NCBI GenBank assembly: GCA_017307735.1
Contig: JAFKGR010000013.1
Coordinates: 1-64,000 of the forward strand
Source of the DNA: Chitinophagaceae bacterium
GTDB taxonomy: Bacteria; Bacteroidota; Bacteroidia; Chitinophagales; Chitinophagaceae
DNA: 64,000 nucleotides
Reading direction: 5' to 3'
Shown here in pieces: positions 40,775-50,605 of this stretch. Each line of letters begins with the position of its first letter. Positions within the stretch are counted from its first letter, which is position 1. The notes beneath the pieces are model-generated. The model saw only the letters and a program-made list of their open reading frames with translations, ran no database searches and was not told where the DNA came from. The translations under genes were made by a program, and so were the position numbers.

Positions 40775-42145
40775 TCATTTGCCGATACAGAACTTTGAAA
40801 AGATCGCACCAAGGATATCCCTATCGACTTCTATAACGCCGGTGATTTCTCCGAGGTAGTGCAGGCAGCGGCGAACATCAATTGTGATGAGATCAACCGG
40901 CAAACCCTGTTCCAGCCCGGATTTGACGGCGAGGAGGCTTTCTCTTGTTTTGAGCAGGGCTTCGTAATGGCGCACATTGGATACGATAGCGCCATCGGTC
41001 TTTTTGCCTGACAGGGCTTTGTCGTAAAGCGCATCTTTGAGCCATTGAATGGTCGCAAGGTTTTTAGCGGAAATGCCATTTGAAACCGGTGGAATGGGTT
41101 TCCCTTCTGATTCCATTTTTTTCGTGTAGGCATCCAGTTTATTGTTGACCTCAATCAGTTTGGATTGGTAGGTTTCCAGCCATTCCGGATCGGGTTCCGG
41201 ATTCATCAGGTCTCTGACGTTGATGATGATTCCGGCGCGTTCTGCATTTTGTTTGCTTCGTTCAATGCCCATGCTTTCAATGGTGTCGGAAGTGTGTTCG
41301 CGGATGCCCGCGGTATCAATCAACCTGAACAAAATGCCTTTGATGTTGAGGGTTTCTTCAATGGTGTCGCGTGTGGTACCTGCGATGTCGCTTACGATGG
41401 CGCGTTCTTCATTGAGCAGCGCGTTGAGCAAAGTGCTTTTGCCGGCATTCGGACGTCCGATGATGGCGACACTCACTCCTTTTTTGATGGCGTTGCCGAG
41501 TGCAAAAGACTGAATAAGCTCTTCTGTTTTTTTATCTATTTCATTGAGAAGCTCATTGAGTTGGGTGCGGTCGGCAAATTCCACATCTTCATCTGAAAAA
41601 TCGAGTTCGAGTTCAAGCAAGGCAGTAAAGTGAATCAGCCTTTCACGCAATGAATTTAATTCCTGAGAAAATCCGCCGCGCAGTTGATTCATCGCTGTGT
41701 CGTGTGCAGCCTGCGTTTCAGCATTGATAATGTCGGCAACAGCTTCAGCCTGTGCCAGATCCATTTTCCCATTCAGGAAAGCGCGTTGGGTGAATTCTCC
41801 TGGCTTTGCCATGCGTGCGCCGCGGCGGATAAGAGAGTCCAGGACTTGCTGGAGGATGTACGGTGAACCGTGGCAACTGATTTCAATGACATCTTCGCCG
41901 GTGAAGCTGTGAGGGTTTTTGAAAAGACTTAGCACCACTTCATCCAGGATTTCATCTTTGTCTTTTATCAATCCGAAATGAATGGTATTTGGAGGTTGTT
42001 CATTCAGGTTTTTTGAAGGGAAAATTTTCTGAACAATAGAATAAGCCTCATCACCGCTCACGCGGATAATTCCCAGTCCGCCAATTCCGGGAGGAGTGGC
42101 AATGGCTGCAATGGTATCTTTCCAGTCAGAGAGAATTGATGGCAT
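40775..42145 (-). CDS. mnmE: tRNA modification GTPase MnmE
   Basis: This 456-residue protein has the full MnmE layout. The N-terminal tetrahydrofolate-binding domain is followed by a helical domain with an inserted G domain: G1 'GRPNAGKSTLLNALL', G2 'GTTRDTI' and G3 'DTAGI'. It ends with the invariant C-terminal C-I-G-K. With MnmG it builds the cmnm5/nm5 group on wobble U34 of several tRNAs. A TATCTTTG box lies four bases before the ATG, so the mRNA may be leaderless. It is monocistronic. Confidence 0.97.
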   Translation of the reverse strand: MPSILSDWKDTIAAIATPPGIGGLGIIRVSGDEAYSIVQKIFPSKNLNEQPPNTIHFGLIKDKDEILDEVVLSLFKNPHSFTGEDVIEISCHGSPYILQQVLDSLIRRGARMAKPGEFTQRAFLNGKMDLAQAEAVADIINAETQAAHDTAMNQLRGGFSQELNSLRERLIHFTALLELELDFSDEDVEFADRTQLNELLNEIDKKTEELIQSFALGNAIKKGVSVAIIGRPNAGKSTLLNALLNEERAIVSDIAGTTRDTIEETLNIKGILFRLIDTAGIREHTSDTIESMGIERSKQNAERAGIIINVRDLMNPEPDPEWLETYQSKLIEVNNKLDAYTKKMESEGKPIPPVSNGISAKNLATIQWLKDALYDKALSGKKTDGAIVSNVRHYEALLKTRESLLAVKSGLEQGLPVDLITIDVRRCLHYLGEITGVIEVDRDILGAIFSKFCIGK

Positions 42146-42149
42146 AAAA

Positions 42150-42157
42150 CAAAGATA
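42150..42157 (-). promoter_or_regulatory. -7 promoter box (TATCTTTG) for mnmE
   Basis: A full TAnnTTTG match ends four bases before the mnmE ATG, the same spacing as for the IS630-like ORF at the left end. No clear -33 element. Confidence 0.45.
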
Positions 42158-42189
42158 GGTTTTGGGGAAATTAAGAATGTTGAATTAAG

Positions 42190-42240
42190 AATGAAAAATG
42201 AAGAATGAAGAATGAAGAATGAAGAATGAAGAATTATGAA
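42190..42240. repeat. Heptamer microsatellite (GAAGAAT)n upstream of mnmE
   Basis: About five consecutive copies of the 7-mer GAAGAAT (or ATGAAGA) fill 42198-42235, with degenerate copies on either side. A seven-base unit is not frame-neutral, but no ORF crosses it. Confidence 0.85.
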
Positions 42241-42318
42241 TTATCAGGTCGGAGTTTTTATTTGGTGTAGAAATCAATTCTATTTTATTCCGTGAGAATC
42301 CGGTTAGCTATTATAACA

Positions 42319-42356
42319 AAAAAATCCCGGCATCATTTTGAAATACCAGGATTTTT
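42319..42356 (-). terminator. Terminator after acs
   Basis: AAAAATCC-C-GG and CC-A-GGATTTTT form a hairpin with one internal mismatch, 20 bases past the acs stop. On the minus strand it ends in a T run. Confidence 0.6.
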
Positions 42357-42375
42357 AAAAGCTATTAAAACTAAT

Positions 42376-44283
42376 TTATACTCTGTGATTCTTGATCTCT
42401 TCAACAACTCCCGGATCCAATAAGGTGGTAGTGTCTCCCAGGTTGTCGATTTCACCTTCGGCAATTTTTCTCAAAATTCTCCTCATAATTTTTCCGCTTC
42501 TTGTTTTGGGGAGGCCTTTGACAAATTGTATTTTATCAGGCCGTGCAAAGTGCCCGATTTCTTTATTCACTGCATCATTTATTTTTTTCAGGGCCTCTTC
42601 CTGAGTTACTTCCCCTACCAAAATCACATACGCATACAATGCCTGACCCTTGATTTCATGTGGGTAGCCAACCACCGCACTTTCTACCACGCAATCCTGC
42701 ACGTTGATGATATTTTCTACTTCGGCTGTCCCGATTCTGTGCCCGCTCACATTCAACACATCATCCACACGTCCGATGATTCTGTAATTTCCTTTGTCAT
42801 CGCGCAACGCGCCATCTCCTGAAACATAATAACCGGGATAGGTATTGAAATAATTAAGACGGCAACGTTCATGATCTCCGTAGGTGGTGCGTATCATTCC
42901 CGGCCAGGGAAACTTCATACATAGTTTGCCGGTCACATTGCTTTCGGTAATCTGATGTCCGTGTTCATTCATCAGCACAGGCTGTACACCCGGCATTGGC
43001 AACGTAGCGAACGTCGGGATAGCAGGTGTTACTCCGGGCAATGTAGTAATCATAATACCACCTGTTTCGGTTTGCCACCATGTATCTGCGATGGAACATC
43101 TTTTCTTGCCTACATTTTCATAATACCATTGCCATGCTTCATAATTGATGGGTTCACCCACGCTTCCCAATACTTTTAATGAACTCAAATCCTTTCCCTT
43201 CAATGGTTCCAGGCCGTAAGCCATCAGGCTCCTGATAGCTGTGGGCGCTGTGTAGATGACAGCCACTTTGTATTTGTCAACAATATCCCAGAAACGTCCG
43301 GCATCGGGGTACGTAGGAATTCCCTCAAACATCAGCGAAGTGGCTCCGGCAGCCAGCGGCCCGTAAACAACGTAGCTGTGCCCTGTAACCCAACCTATAT
43401 CGGCAGTACAGAAATAAATATCACCCTGTTGATATTGAAATGCATTTACAAAAGTGTAAGTGATGTAAACCATGTAGCCACCGATGGTATGAACTACACC
43501 TTTAGGTTTGCCGGTGGATCCTGATGTGTAAAGGATGTACAGCATGTCTTCGGCATCCATAATTTCCAGCGGATCTTTCAGTTCCTGGCCTTTCAGTTTT
43601 GCAATTTCATCGTGCCACCAGATGTCGCGTCCTTCTTTCATGGTTACATCAGAATGGGTACGTTGCAATACGATGACTTTCTTAACGGGCGAATCACCTT
43701 CCAGGGCTTCGTCGACAGCCGGTTTCAGAAGGATGGTCTTGCCGCCGCGATAAGCGCCGTCTGAAGTGATGGCCAGTGAACATTGAGAATCCAGAATCCG
43801 GTCGCGGATACTTTTGGCGCTGAATCCGCCAAATACAATGCTGTGGATGGCTCCGATTCTTGCACACGCCAGCATGGCAATGGCCAGCTCGGGAACCATT
43901 GGCATGTAAATACAAACACGATCGCCTTTTTTGACACCATTGTTTTTGAGCACTACGGCAAACTCGATTACTTTGTGGAGTAACTCTTTGTAGGTGAGTG
44001 TGATACTTTTTTCATTGGGGTCATTCGGTTCCCAAATGATGGCGGGCACATCGGGTGTTTTCTCTGCCCATTGGTCGAGGCAACTTTCGGTAATGTTTAA
44101 TTTTCCGCCGATAAACCACTTGACATTGGGTTCGATAAAATTCCATTCGAGCACTTTGTCCCATTTTTTTCGCCAGACAAAATTTTCTGCTACTTCTGCC
44201 CAGAAATCTTCGGGATGTTCAACACTTTTCTTGTACGCTTTTTCGTACTGTTCTTGAGAGGTAATTTGATATGGATAACTCAT
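42376..44283 (-). CDS. acs: Acetyl-CoA synthetase
   Basis: This 635-residue AMP-forming ligase activates acetate to acetyl-CoA. The P-loop-like A3 motif 'YTSGSTGKPKGV' is present. 'DTWWQTETGG' (A5), 'YYVSGDGALRDDKGN' (A7) and the C-terminal 'TRSGKIMRRIL' with the acetylatable lysine are also present. Length and N-terminus ('YPYQITSQEQYEKAYKKSVE') fit the family. It is monocistronic, with a 190-bp upstream region and its own terminator. Confidence 0.97.
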   Translation of the reverse strand: MSYPYQITSQEQYEKAYKKSVEHPEDFWAEVAENFVWRKKWDKVLEWNFIEPNVKWFIGGKLNITESCLDQWAEKTPDVPAIIWEPNDPNEKSITLTYKELLHKVIEFAVVLKNNGVKKGDRVCIYMPMVPELAIAMLACARIGAIHSIVFGGFSAKSIRDRILDSQCSLAITSDGAYRGGKTILLKPAVDEALEGDSPVKKVIVLQRTHSDVTMKEGRDIWWHDEIAKLKGQELKDPLEIMDAEDMLYILYTSGSTGKPKGVVHTIGGYMVYITYTFVNAFQYQQGDIYFCTADIGWVTGHSYVVYGPLAAGATSLMFEGIPTYPDAGRFWDIVDKYKVAVIYTAPTAIRSLMAYGLEPLKGKDLSSLKVLGSVGEPINYEAWQWYYENVGKKRCSIADTWWQTETGGIMITTLPGVTPAIPTFATLPMPGVQPVLMNEHGHQITESNVTGKLCMKFPWPGMIRTTYGDHERCRLNYFNTYPGYYVSGDGALRDDKGNYRIIGRVDDVLNVSGHRIGTAEVENIINVQDCVVESAVVGYPHEIKGQALYAYVILVGEVTQEEALKKINDAVNKEIGHFARPDKIQFVKGLPKTRSGKIMRRILRKIAEGEIDNLGDTTTLLDPGVVEEIKNHRV

Positions 44284-44473
44284 TGTGAATTGATTTTCTT
44301 CCCTAAAACCGTGGCTTTGCGGGCCATTTTAAAATCTATGTAACAGAGGCAATGAACAATTTGAATTATTTCCGCGCTGCAGGATAATAAAATAATACCA
44401 GCCGGATATTTCCGGAATTTTTTCATTGTTTCACTACGATTTGTTATTACAAATTTCCCTTAAAGGTAAAATA

Positions 44474-47437
44474 TTATTGCTTTGATTCTCTCAACAAAAC
44501 TTCTTCAGGTGTCGGAATAATGGCTTGATACAATGTATCTTCAATGGCGCCGCGGATATACATGGTAGATAGTTTCAGGTTTTCCCCGCCATCGGGATTA
44601 ACCCTGTTGCTCAGGAAAACATATACCAGATTGTACTTTGGATCCACCCAGATGCAGGTGCCGGTATATCCTGTATGGCCGTAGGTAAGCGGTGAAGCAT
44701 ACCGCGACGGATAGGGATGCGGATCGTTTGTAGTGTAGTTGTCTTTTTCCGGTTTATCAAATCCCAGGCCACGCCGGCTGACAGAAGAATTGTAGGAAGT
44801 AAATAATTTGATGGTAGATTCTTTGATATAACGTTTACCCTTAAACGTACCACCGTTCAGCAGCATTTGCAACATGGCAGCCATATCTCCCGCATCACTG
44901 AACAATCCTGCATGTCCGGCCACCTCTCCAAAAAGGGCGGAACCCGGATCGTGTACGTCGCCGTGGAGGTGCTGCATCCTGAAATCTTTTTCGAATTCTG
45001 TAGGTGCAATGCGGTTGGTGTCAAATTTTTCTCTTGGTAAAAATCCTGTTGAATGAAGCCGCATCGGGATATAAAAATTCTTTGCCGCATATTGATCCAG
45101 CGGCAACCCTGAAACAGCCTGGACAATTTTTCCGAGGAAAATAAAATCATTGTCGCTGTAAATGTATTTCCCTCTGGGTCCGAGTTTGCTGTCGAGGATT
45201 ATTTGATAAAGCGAATCATCATAATCGGATCTCAGGTAAAGATGCTGAGCTACCCGGATGGAGAAGCTGTCGCTTTTTTCATTCCTGAAATATTGAGGAA
45301 GGGGAATGCCGGTTTCCGGGTCAATTAATTTTTTATAAAATGGGATGAAGGCCACCAGTCCTGCCTGATGAAGAAGTACATCTCTGATGACGAGATTTTT
45401 TTTGTCGCTCTTCCTGACCCATGGCAAATAAGTTCCCAGGGGTTTGTCCAGTTTGATTTTTCCTTCGTCATACAATTTCATTACACTGAGCGTGGTGGCC
45501 AGAATTTTGGTTACCGATGCCAAATCAAAAATGGTTTCGGTATTCATTCTGCCCGGGGTATCATAATTGTATTTCCCGAAAGCCTTTTGATAAAATATTT
45601 TTCCGTCGCGTGCGGCAAGTACCACACAACCCGGATAGGCATGGGCTTCCACACCGGCTTTGGCGATGGAATCTATGGCGGTTAGTTTTTCTGCATCCAT
45701 GCCTACAGAAGCGGGACTGACCATTGGCATCAGACTGTCCACCGTATTGATGCCATAACCCGAAGGATATTGACTGGCAACGGTTACAGGCAATGTACCT
45801 CTGTATGGAAGTTTACCCATCAGCATGTCAACTGCTACCTTCTGAGTGATGGAATCATCCTCATAACAGGTTATCAGGTTGCGGGCATCGGAAAGATATT
45901 GAATGGCATAGGGATTTCCGAAATCGACAATCAGGGTTTTATTGTTTTGAGAAATGTCGTGGATCATTTGCAACACTTCATCTGAAATGCCAAATTTGTT
46001 TTTCGGATACCTCTGATAATTGTGAAGCCCGATGATAACTTCACTGAATTGATTTTTTAATAATTGGATTGTACTTGGGATGCGGCGCTGGTCTGCATTA
46101 TAGGGAAAATAAAAATTACCGGTGTTCAAAGTCGCCGCCAGTTTTTTAGCAAAAACATTGGCGCTGTCAAGTCCGAATCCTATGTACGCAATTCTTTTTT
46201 GGTTTTGTTTTGTCAGTGGGAAGAATTCTTTGTCCTGGTTGTTCAACAACGTAATAGCACGTTCAGCAATGCGGGTTTTGAGGGCGTCTATTCCCACATT
46301 GAGATCTTCGGTTAAATTATCAAGCCTGATGGGTTTGAAATCTGCCACGCCGTATAAATATTTGTAGCGAAGCACTTTTTTGCATTTTTCATAAATATCA
46401 TTCCATGAAAGTTTGCCTTCGGCAATGGCATCTTTGATAGCGCTGATTCCATCCGGGATGCTTGCAGGAAGGCAGAGCATGTCGTTGCCTGCAACAAGAG
46501 ATTGCACATCGATGGTGCCTCCCGGAAAATATTTTGCCACTCCTTTCATTTCCAGTGCATCCGTAAACGTTAGTCCTTCAAAATGTAATTTATCGCGGAG
46601 CAATCCTGTTACCGCTGCCTTGCTGATAGACGTTGCTGTGTGCGGTGTTGAATCAATGGCAGGGACAAAAAGATGGGCAATCATGATGCTGGGTACACCG
46701 CCGTCAATCATTCTTTTGAAAGGGTACAGCTCAAGCGTGTCAAGCTCTTCCATGCTTTTGTTGATTACAGGAAGATCGAGATGTGAATCCACGCTTACAT
46801 CTCCGTGTCCCGGAAAATGTTTGGCAGTGGCCATGATCCCTTCGTCGGCCAATCCGTGCATATAGGCAAGACCGTAAGCAGCCACCTTGTATTTGTTTTC
46901 TCCAAACGACCGATCATTGATAACAGGATTATTCGGATTATTGTTGATATCCACAACGGGAGCGTAGTCGACCTGAATTCCCGCTCTCTTTAATTGACGT
47001 CCGATGAGTGTCCCGTATTCAAATACGAGGTCAGAATCGGAAGCGGCGCCAAGCATCATCTGGTGATTAAGAGGTTTTACACTGTCGTACCGCATTCCAA
47101 GCCCCCATTCGGCATCTATGCAAACCATCAGTGGCGTTTTCGCCATTGCCTGGAATTCATTCAGCAATTCGGATTGCCTGACCGGTGTTCCCTGAAAGAG
47201 GCAAAGCCCGCCGATATTGTATTTTGAAATGGCATCCCTGACAAGGCTGTCGTAATAAATGGGTCCGTGCCTGGAAGCGCTGCTTTCTCTGATAATCATC
47301 AACTGGGCAATTCGCTGATCATCTGTCAATGTCTGGAAAACGCTGTCGGCCCATTGTTTGGCTTTGATCTCCGGATTTTGAGCTGCAAGAAATTGGATTA
47401 AAAAAAGAGATAGGGAGAGAGAAAATAATTTTTTCAT
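44474..47437 (-). CDS. GH3 beta-N-acetylglucosaminidase/serine hydrolase fusion
   Basis: This 987-residue exported protein has a signal peptide to A-A-Q (residue 20). An NagZ-like GH3 domain (about 25-370) carries the His-Asp dyad loop 'AKHFPGHGD' (205-213) and nucleophile Asp293 in 'FTDALEMKG'. A GH3 C-terminal-like domain (about 385-560) follows. Residues about 575-980 form a beta-lactamase/penicillin-binding fold with S-x-x-K at 641-644 ('ASVTK'), 'YSDND' at 760-764 and 'GHTGYTG'. It probably acts on peptidoglycan or muropeptides in the periplasm, cutting glycan and perhaps peptide ester or amide bonds. This two-enzyme fusion is a known Bacteroidota arrangement. Confidence 0.92.
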   Translation of the reverse strand: MKKLFSLSLSLFLIQFLAAQNPEIKAKQWADSVFQTLTDDQRIAQLMIIRESSASRHGPIYYDSLVRDAISKYNIGGLCLFQGTPVRQSELLNEFQAMAKTPLMVCIDAEWGLGMRYDSVKPLNHQMMLGAASDSDLVFEYGTLIGRQLKRAGIQVDYAPVVDINNNPNNPVINDRSFGENKYKVAAYGLAYMHGLADEGIMATAKHFPGHGDVSVDSHLDLPVINKSMEELDTLELYPFKRMIDGGVPSIMIAHLFVPAIDSTPHTATSISKAAVTGLLRDKLHFEGLTFTDALEMKGVAKYFPGGTIDVQSLVAGNDMLCLPASIPDGISAIKDAIAEGKLSWNDIYEKCKKVLRYKYLYGVADFKPIRLDNLTEDLNVGIDALKTRIAERAITLLNNQDKEFFPLTKQNQKRIAYIGFGLDSANVFAKKLAATLNTGNFYFPYNADQRRIPSTIQLLKNQFSEVIIGLHNYQRYPKNKFGISDEVLQMIHDISQNNKTLIVDFGNPYAIQYLSDARNLITCYEDDSITQKVAVDMLMGKLPYRGTLPVTVASQYPSGYGINTVDSLMPMVSPASVGMDAEKLTAIDSIAKAGVEAHAYPGCVVLAARDGKIFYQKAFGKYNYDTPGRMNTETIFDLASVTKILATTLSVMKLYDEGKIKLDKPLGTYLPWVRKSDKKNLVIRDVLLHQAGLVAFIPFYKKLIDPETGIPLPQYFRNEKSDSFSIRVAQHLYLRSDYDDSLYQIILDSKLGPRGKYIYSDNDFIFLGKIVQAVSGLPLDQYAAKNFYIPMRLHSTGFLPREKFDTNRIAPTEFEKDFRMQHLHGDVHDPGSALFGEVAGHAGLFSDAGDMAAMLQMLLNGGTFKGKRYIKESTIKLFTSYNSSVSRRGLGFDKPEKDNYTTNDPHPYPSRYASPLTYGHTGYTGTCIWVDPKYNLVYVFLSNRVNPDGGENLKLSTMYIRGAIEDTLYQAIIPTPEEVLLRESKQ

Positions 47438-47530
47438 CAGTATTTGTAGATATCTATAACGTCACAAGTTACCCTAATTTCTTTTTAAGATTTCAATTTC
47501 CGGGTTTCTTATTTCTTAAAAATAAACAGA

Positions 47531-48147
47531 TGATTCAATCTTTTTATTAGAAATGTAACTTTTGGATTTCGAAGATCAGGGCCACGAATGCACGAATGAA
47601 CCCAGCATGTTTTAATGCGAACAGATATTCAACTTTGCATTTGCAGTAGCAGATAGTTCAGGAACCATCTAAATAGGCTGCGGCATACAGGCCTGGCAGG
47701 TGAGGACACCAGCCAATAAATCAAATGGAGAGATGATTCAATTTTTAATTATTGAAGTAGTACTGAAATATAACTTTTGGATTTCGAAGAACAGGGCCAC
47801 GAATGCACGAATGAACCCAGCATGTTTTAATGCGAACAGATATCCAACTTTTCATCCGCAGTAGCAGATAGTTCAGGAACCATCTAAATAGGCCGCCGCG
47901 GACAGGCCTGGCAGGTGAGGACACCAGCCAGTAAATCAAATGGCGAGGTGATTCAATTTTTTTATTATTGAAGTGGTACAGAAGTGTAACTTTTGGATTT
48001 CGAAGAGCCGGGCCACGAATGCACGAATAAACACGGCATGTTTTATTGGGAACAGATATCCAACTTTTCATCCGCAGTAGCAGATAGTTCAGAAACCATC
48101 TAACCGTCTAATTGTGGCAGGTGAGGACACCAGCCAATAAAAACGAA
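47531..48147. repeat. Three-copy tandem repeat, period about 215 bp
   Basis: The anchor TAACTTTTGGATTTCGAAGA recurs at 47556, 47771 and 47987. Every copy carries a CACGAATGCACGAAT block, the CAGTAGCAGATAGTTCAG block, and in each a hairpin TGGCAGGTG-AGGA-CACCAGCCA (one mismatch). Copy 1 is about 12 bp shorter, and copy 3 loses the GGCCGC segment. A minus-strand frame across copies 2 and 3 is an artefact of the 216-bp (72-codon) spacing. It lies in a 788-bp gene-free interval between the GH3 fusion and a kinase gene. Confidence 0.9.
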
Positions 48148-48175
48148 ATACGAATTCAGCCGTAGTGGACAGGTT

Positions 48176-48197
48176 TGGCAGGTCAGGAGACCTGCCA
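48176..48197 (-). terminator. Perfect hairpin after the multi-PAS kinase gene
   Basis: TGGCAGGTC and GACCTGCCA form a perfect 9-bp stem with loop AGGA, 29 bases past the kinase stop. It is a diverged version of the hairpin inside the adjacent tandem repeat. It lacks a strong T run. Confidence 0.45.
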
Positions 48198-48225
48198 CTA
48201 AATGAATCAGCCAAGGAACCTTTTA

Positions 48226-50367
48226 TCATTTCTGATAATCGGGGAGAGGAATAACGATATTGATTTTACATCCTTCTCCTAATGAGGTAATTATTTCCAA
48301 TTCGCCGTCATAGGCAGATACCCGGTGCTTGATATTTTCGAGGCCGATACCTTCTCTTTTTCCTTCCACATCAAAACCGACACCGTCGTCTTCTGTTTTG
48401 ATAAAGATTTTACCATCTTGCGAATACACGGAAAGAGAAACATTTTGCGCATGGGAGTGTTTGAGAATGTTATTGGTTCCTTCCTGAAGGATGCGATAGA
48501 TATTGACCATGAGATCCTGATCAATGTTTGCTTCAATAGAATAATTCAGTTCGCAGTTGATACTGGCTGCCTTCATCAAATCACTGATCCCCAAAGTCAG
48601 TTCTTTAAGGTCCATGTCTTTTGTGGGCGTGATGTGCCGGTGGGTAAGAGCGCGTATTTCCTGTATTCCGCTGTCGAGCAATTCCACAGGATATTTTATC
48701 ATTTCTGCAAATTCCGGATTTTTCTTTGCGCCCATGGTGAGGTAAAGCCTTGTGCCCGCAAGCAACTGATTTACGTTGTCATGCAACTCGCGCCCTATGT
48801 GGTTGCGCTCTTTTTCCTGCGTTGTAATGATGGCTCTTGAAATCAGTTTTTGCTCAATGATTTTTTGTTGAGAAATTTTTTGTTCCATCTGTTTGACGCG
48901 TTCCTGTGCTTTTTTGACCTCGGTCAAATCGACTCCCGTGCCGATGAGGCATTCTTCATTTTCAAAAATAATTTTCCAGCCACCGAGATAATAAGGCAGG
49001 GTTTCACCGTTTTTGCTCAACAGCGGCCCTTCCATTTCGGCCCATCCTTTTTGAAACACATTGGTGATGATTTCGTCAACATTTTCTTTGTAGTCTTCAT
49101 GCATAAAATCAGCAGGGGACATCTTTCTGATTTCGTCGGGTGTGTATCCGGTTATATTTTCAAAATTTTTGTTCCATCTTTTAAAGTTTCCTTCTCTGTC
49201 AATCAGGTAAAAAATTCCGGGCAGGGCATTGATAATACTTTCGCTCAAATCTTTTTGCACAGTTAACTCTTCTAATGCGCTTTTCAAATCGGTGACGTCC
49301 ACCATACTGCCCATCATCTTCGAAAGATTTCCCTTTTTGTCGTAGGTAAATAAAGTGCGGTCGTAGATATAGATAGATTTACCCGGTTTTAACCTGAACC
49401 AATATTCTGCGTTCCAGTATTTTTCTTTTTTACGAATGGCCAGTTCCATACTTTCCTTCAGTCGTTTGCTCACCTCAGGTTGTATCCTTTTTTCCCATTC
49501 TGAAGGAGGGGGCACGGGATCTTTTCCGGTTAATCCATAAAGCCGTTGATGGGTTTCGTTTGCCCATCGCTCTCCGGTATCCACATCCAGTTCCCAAAGT
49601 GCATCACGGGTGGCATTGGTGATGAACGTAAACCGGTCATTTGTCTTTTTTAACCTGTTTTGAACTTTTTTATACTCCGTTATATCACGTCCTATGGATC
49701 CGTAATATTTTTTACCGTCTCTTTTCAGGAGAAACATGTTTATTTCTGTTTCTATCTCTTCTCCCTTGTGATTTGAATTCTTCGTATCGAAAGTAATATG
49801 CCCTTTTTCTGACTTTTTGTGAAGTGCTTTTATTTTCGGGGCAGACAAAAACCTGTCGATTTTGCTGGAATTGGAACCGAGTAGTTCATCCCTGGAATAG
49901 CCCAGCAAATCACAAAATTTTTTATTGATATCCACAATTGTCAAATCCTCATTGGTAAGCATAAAGGTGTCGGCCATAGAGTCGAGCAATTGGCGGTAAG
50001 GATCCTCATTAGCTGAAGTCTTAGCGATGGCTGCCGGTTCAAGCAAAATGGTAATTCCGTTTTTCTTAACCGCATAAATCCTGGCATCCCACTTTTTTTT
50101 GCCAATGGAAAGTTTTTGTTTTTTTTCTTTTCCGGTGTTCAATACAGACCGGCAATTCTTCAGAAATTTTTTTGCTTCTTCTTCTTTATTTATTAATCCG
50201 GCCATCTCCGTAAGGGTATGGATCCTGCCAATCAGCTTTCCCGCATTTTGGTTGTAAGAAATGCCTTCCAGTTTCTTATCGACAACAATAATGGGTTGCC
50301 CGATGCTATTGAGAATATCATCTTTAATAAGATTCAGGGATTTTTTTCGTTGGATGTGGTTTTTCAT
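48226..50367 (-). CDS. Multi-PAS sensor histidine kinase, NarL-type (HisKA_3)
   Basis: This 713-residue cytoplasmic kinase has about four PAS regions: a weak one at the N-terminus, then about 125-240 ('MLTNEDLTIVDINKKFCDLLGY'), 245-370 (with PAC 'YDRTLFTYDKKGNLSKMMGS') and 375-495 ('FYLIDREGNFKRWNKNFENI'). A coiled coil and HisKA_3 domain follow, with phospho-His in 'GRELHDNVNQLLAG', then a HATPase with 'EDDGVGFD' and 'GIGLENIKHRV'. Such kinases pair with LuxR/NarL-type regulators; none is adjacent, so it is an orphan here. No transmembrane segment. The ligand is unknown. Confidence 0.92.
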   Translation of the reverse strand: MKNHIQRKKSLNLIKDDILNSIGQPIIVVDKKLEGISYNQNAGKLIGRIHTLTEMAGLINKEEEAKKFLKNCRSVLNTGKEKKQKLSIGKKKWDARIYAVKKNGITILLEPAAIAKTSANEDPYRQLLDSMADTFMLTNEDLTIVDINKKFCDLLGYSRDELLGSNSSKIDRFLSAPKIKALHKKSEKGHITFDTKNSNHKGEEIETEINMFLLKRDGKKYYGSIGRDITEYKKVQNRLKKTNDRFTFITNATRDALWELDVDTGERWANETHQRLYGLTGKDPVPPPSEWEKRIQPEVSKRLKESMELAIRKKEKYWNAEYWFRLKPGKSIYIYDRTLFTYDKKGNLSKMMGSMVDVTDLKSALEELTVQKDLSESIINALPGIFYLIDREGNFKRWNKNFENITGYTPDEIRKMSPADFMHEDYKENVDEIITNVFQKGWAEMEGPLLSKNGETLPYYLGGWKIIFENEECLIGTGVDLTEVKKAQERVKQMEQKISQQKIIEQKLISRAIITTQEKERNHIGRELHDNVNQLLAGTRLYLTMGAKKNPEFAEMIKYPVELLDSGIQEIRALTHRHITPTKDMDLKELTLGISDLMKAASINCELNYSIEANIDQDLMVNIYRILQEGTNNILKHSHAQNVSLSVYSQDGKIFIKTEDDGVGFDVEGKREGIGLENIKHRVSAYDGELEIITSLGEGCKINIVIPLPDYQK

Positions 50368-50503
50368 TCTTGAAGGGAATTTTTTAAGGCTTTCTTTTCA
50401 GGTACATCGCTCGGAACAGGTATTCAAAGCGGATTAGTCTGGATTTTGTATTGTTATGGTTGACGTTAAAAATCATCGTTTCGTACCAAAGTTATAATTT
50501 TTT

Positions 50504-50535
50504 TTTGCCTGTTAAATAATCGTCATTTACTTTTG
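50504..50535 (+). promoter_or_regulatory. Promoter of the histidine operon (TTTG-N20-TACTTTTG)
   Basis: TTTG (50504-50507) and TACTTTTG (50528-50535) are exactly 20 bases apart, an ideal Bacteroidota promoter. The expected start at about 50541-50543 nearly coincides with the leader-peptide ATG. Confidence 0.7.
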
Positions 50536-50542
50536 CACCTGA

Positions 50543-50605
50543 ATGACAAATTATTCAATCAGATTATTTCACCATCATACAGGCCTTGCACAGCGTAAGC
50601 CCTGA
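50543..50605 (+). CDS. hisL: Histidine operon leader peptide
   Basis: A 20-codon ORF reads MTNYSIRLFHHHTGLAQRKP, with three consecutive histidine codons at 50570-50578, then TGA. It sits between an ideal promoter and a terminator hairpin just before hisG. Ribosome stalling at the His codons when charged tRNA-His is scarce would let the antiterminator form. The start lies only seven bases after the -7 box, so the mRNA is probably leaderless or nearly so. Confidence 0.88.
   Translation: MTNYSIRLFHHHTGLAQRKP

Noticed and set aside
47745..48071. 108-codon minus-strand ORF
   Set aside because: It spans two tandem repeat copies; internal repetition of 72 residues comes from the 216-bp spacing, and no family is recognisable.
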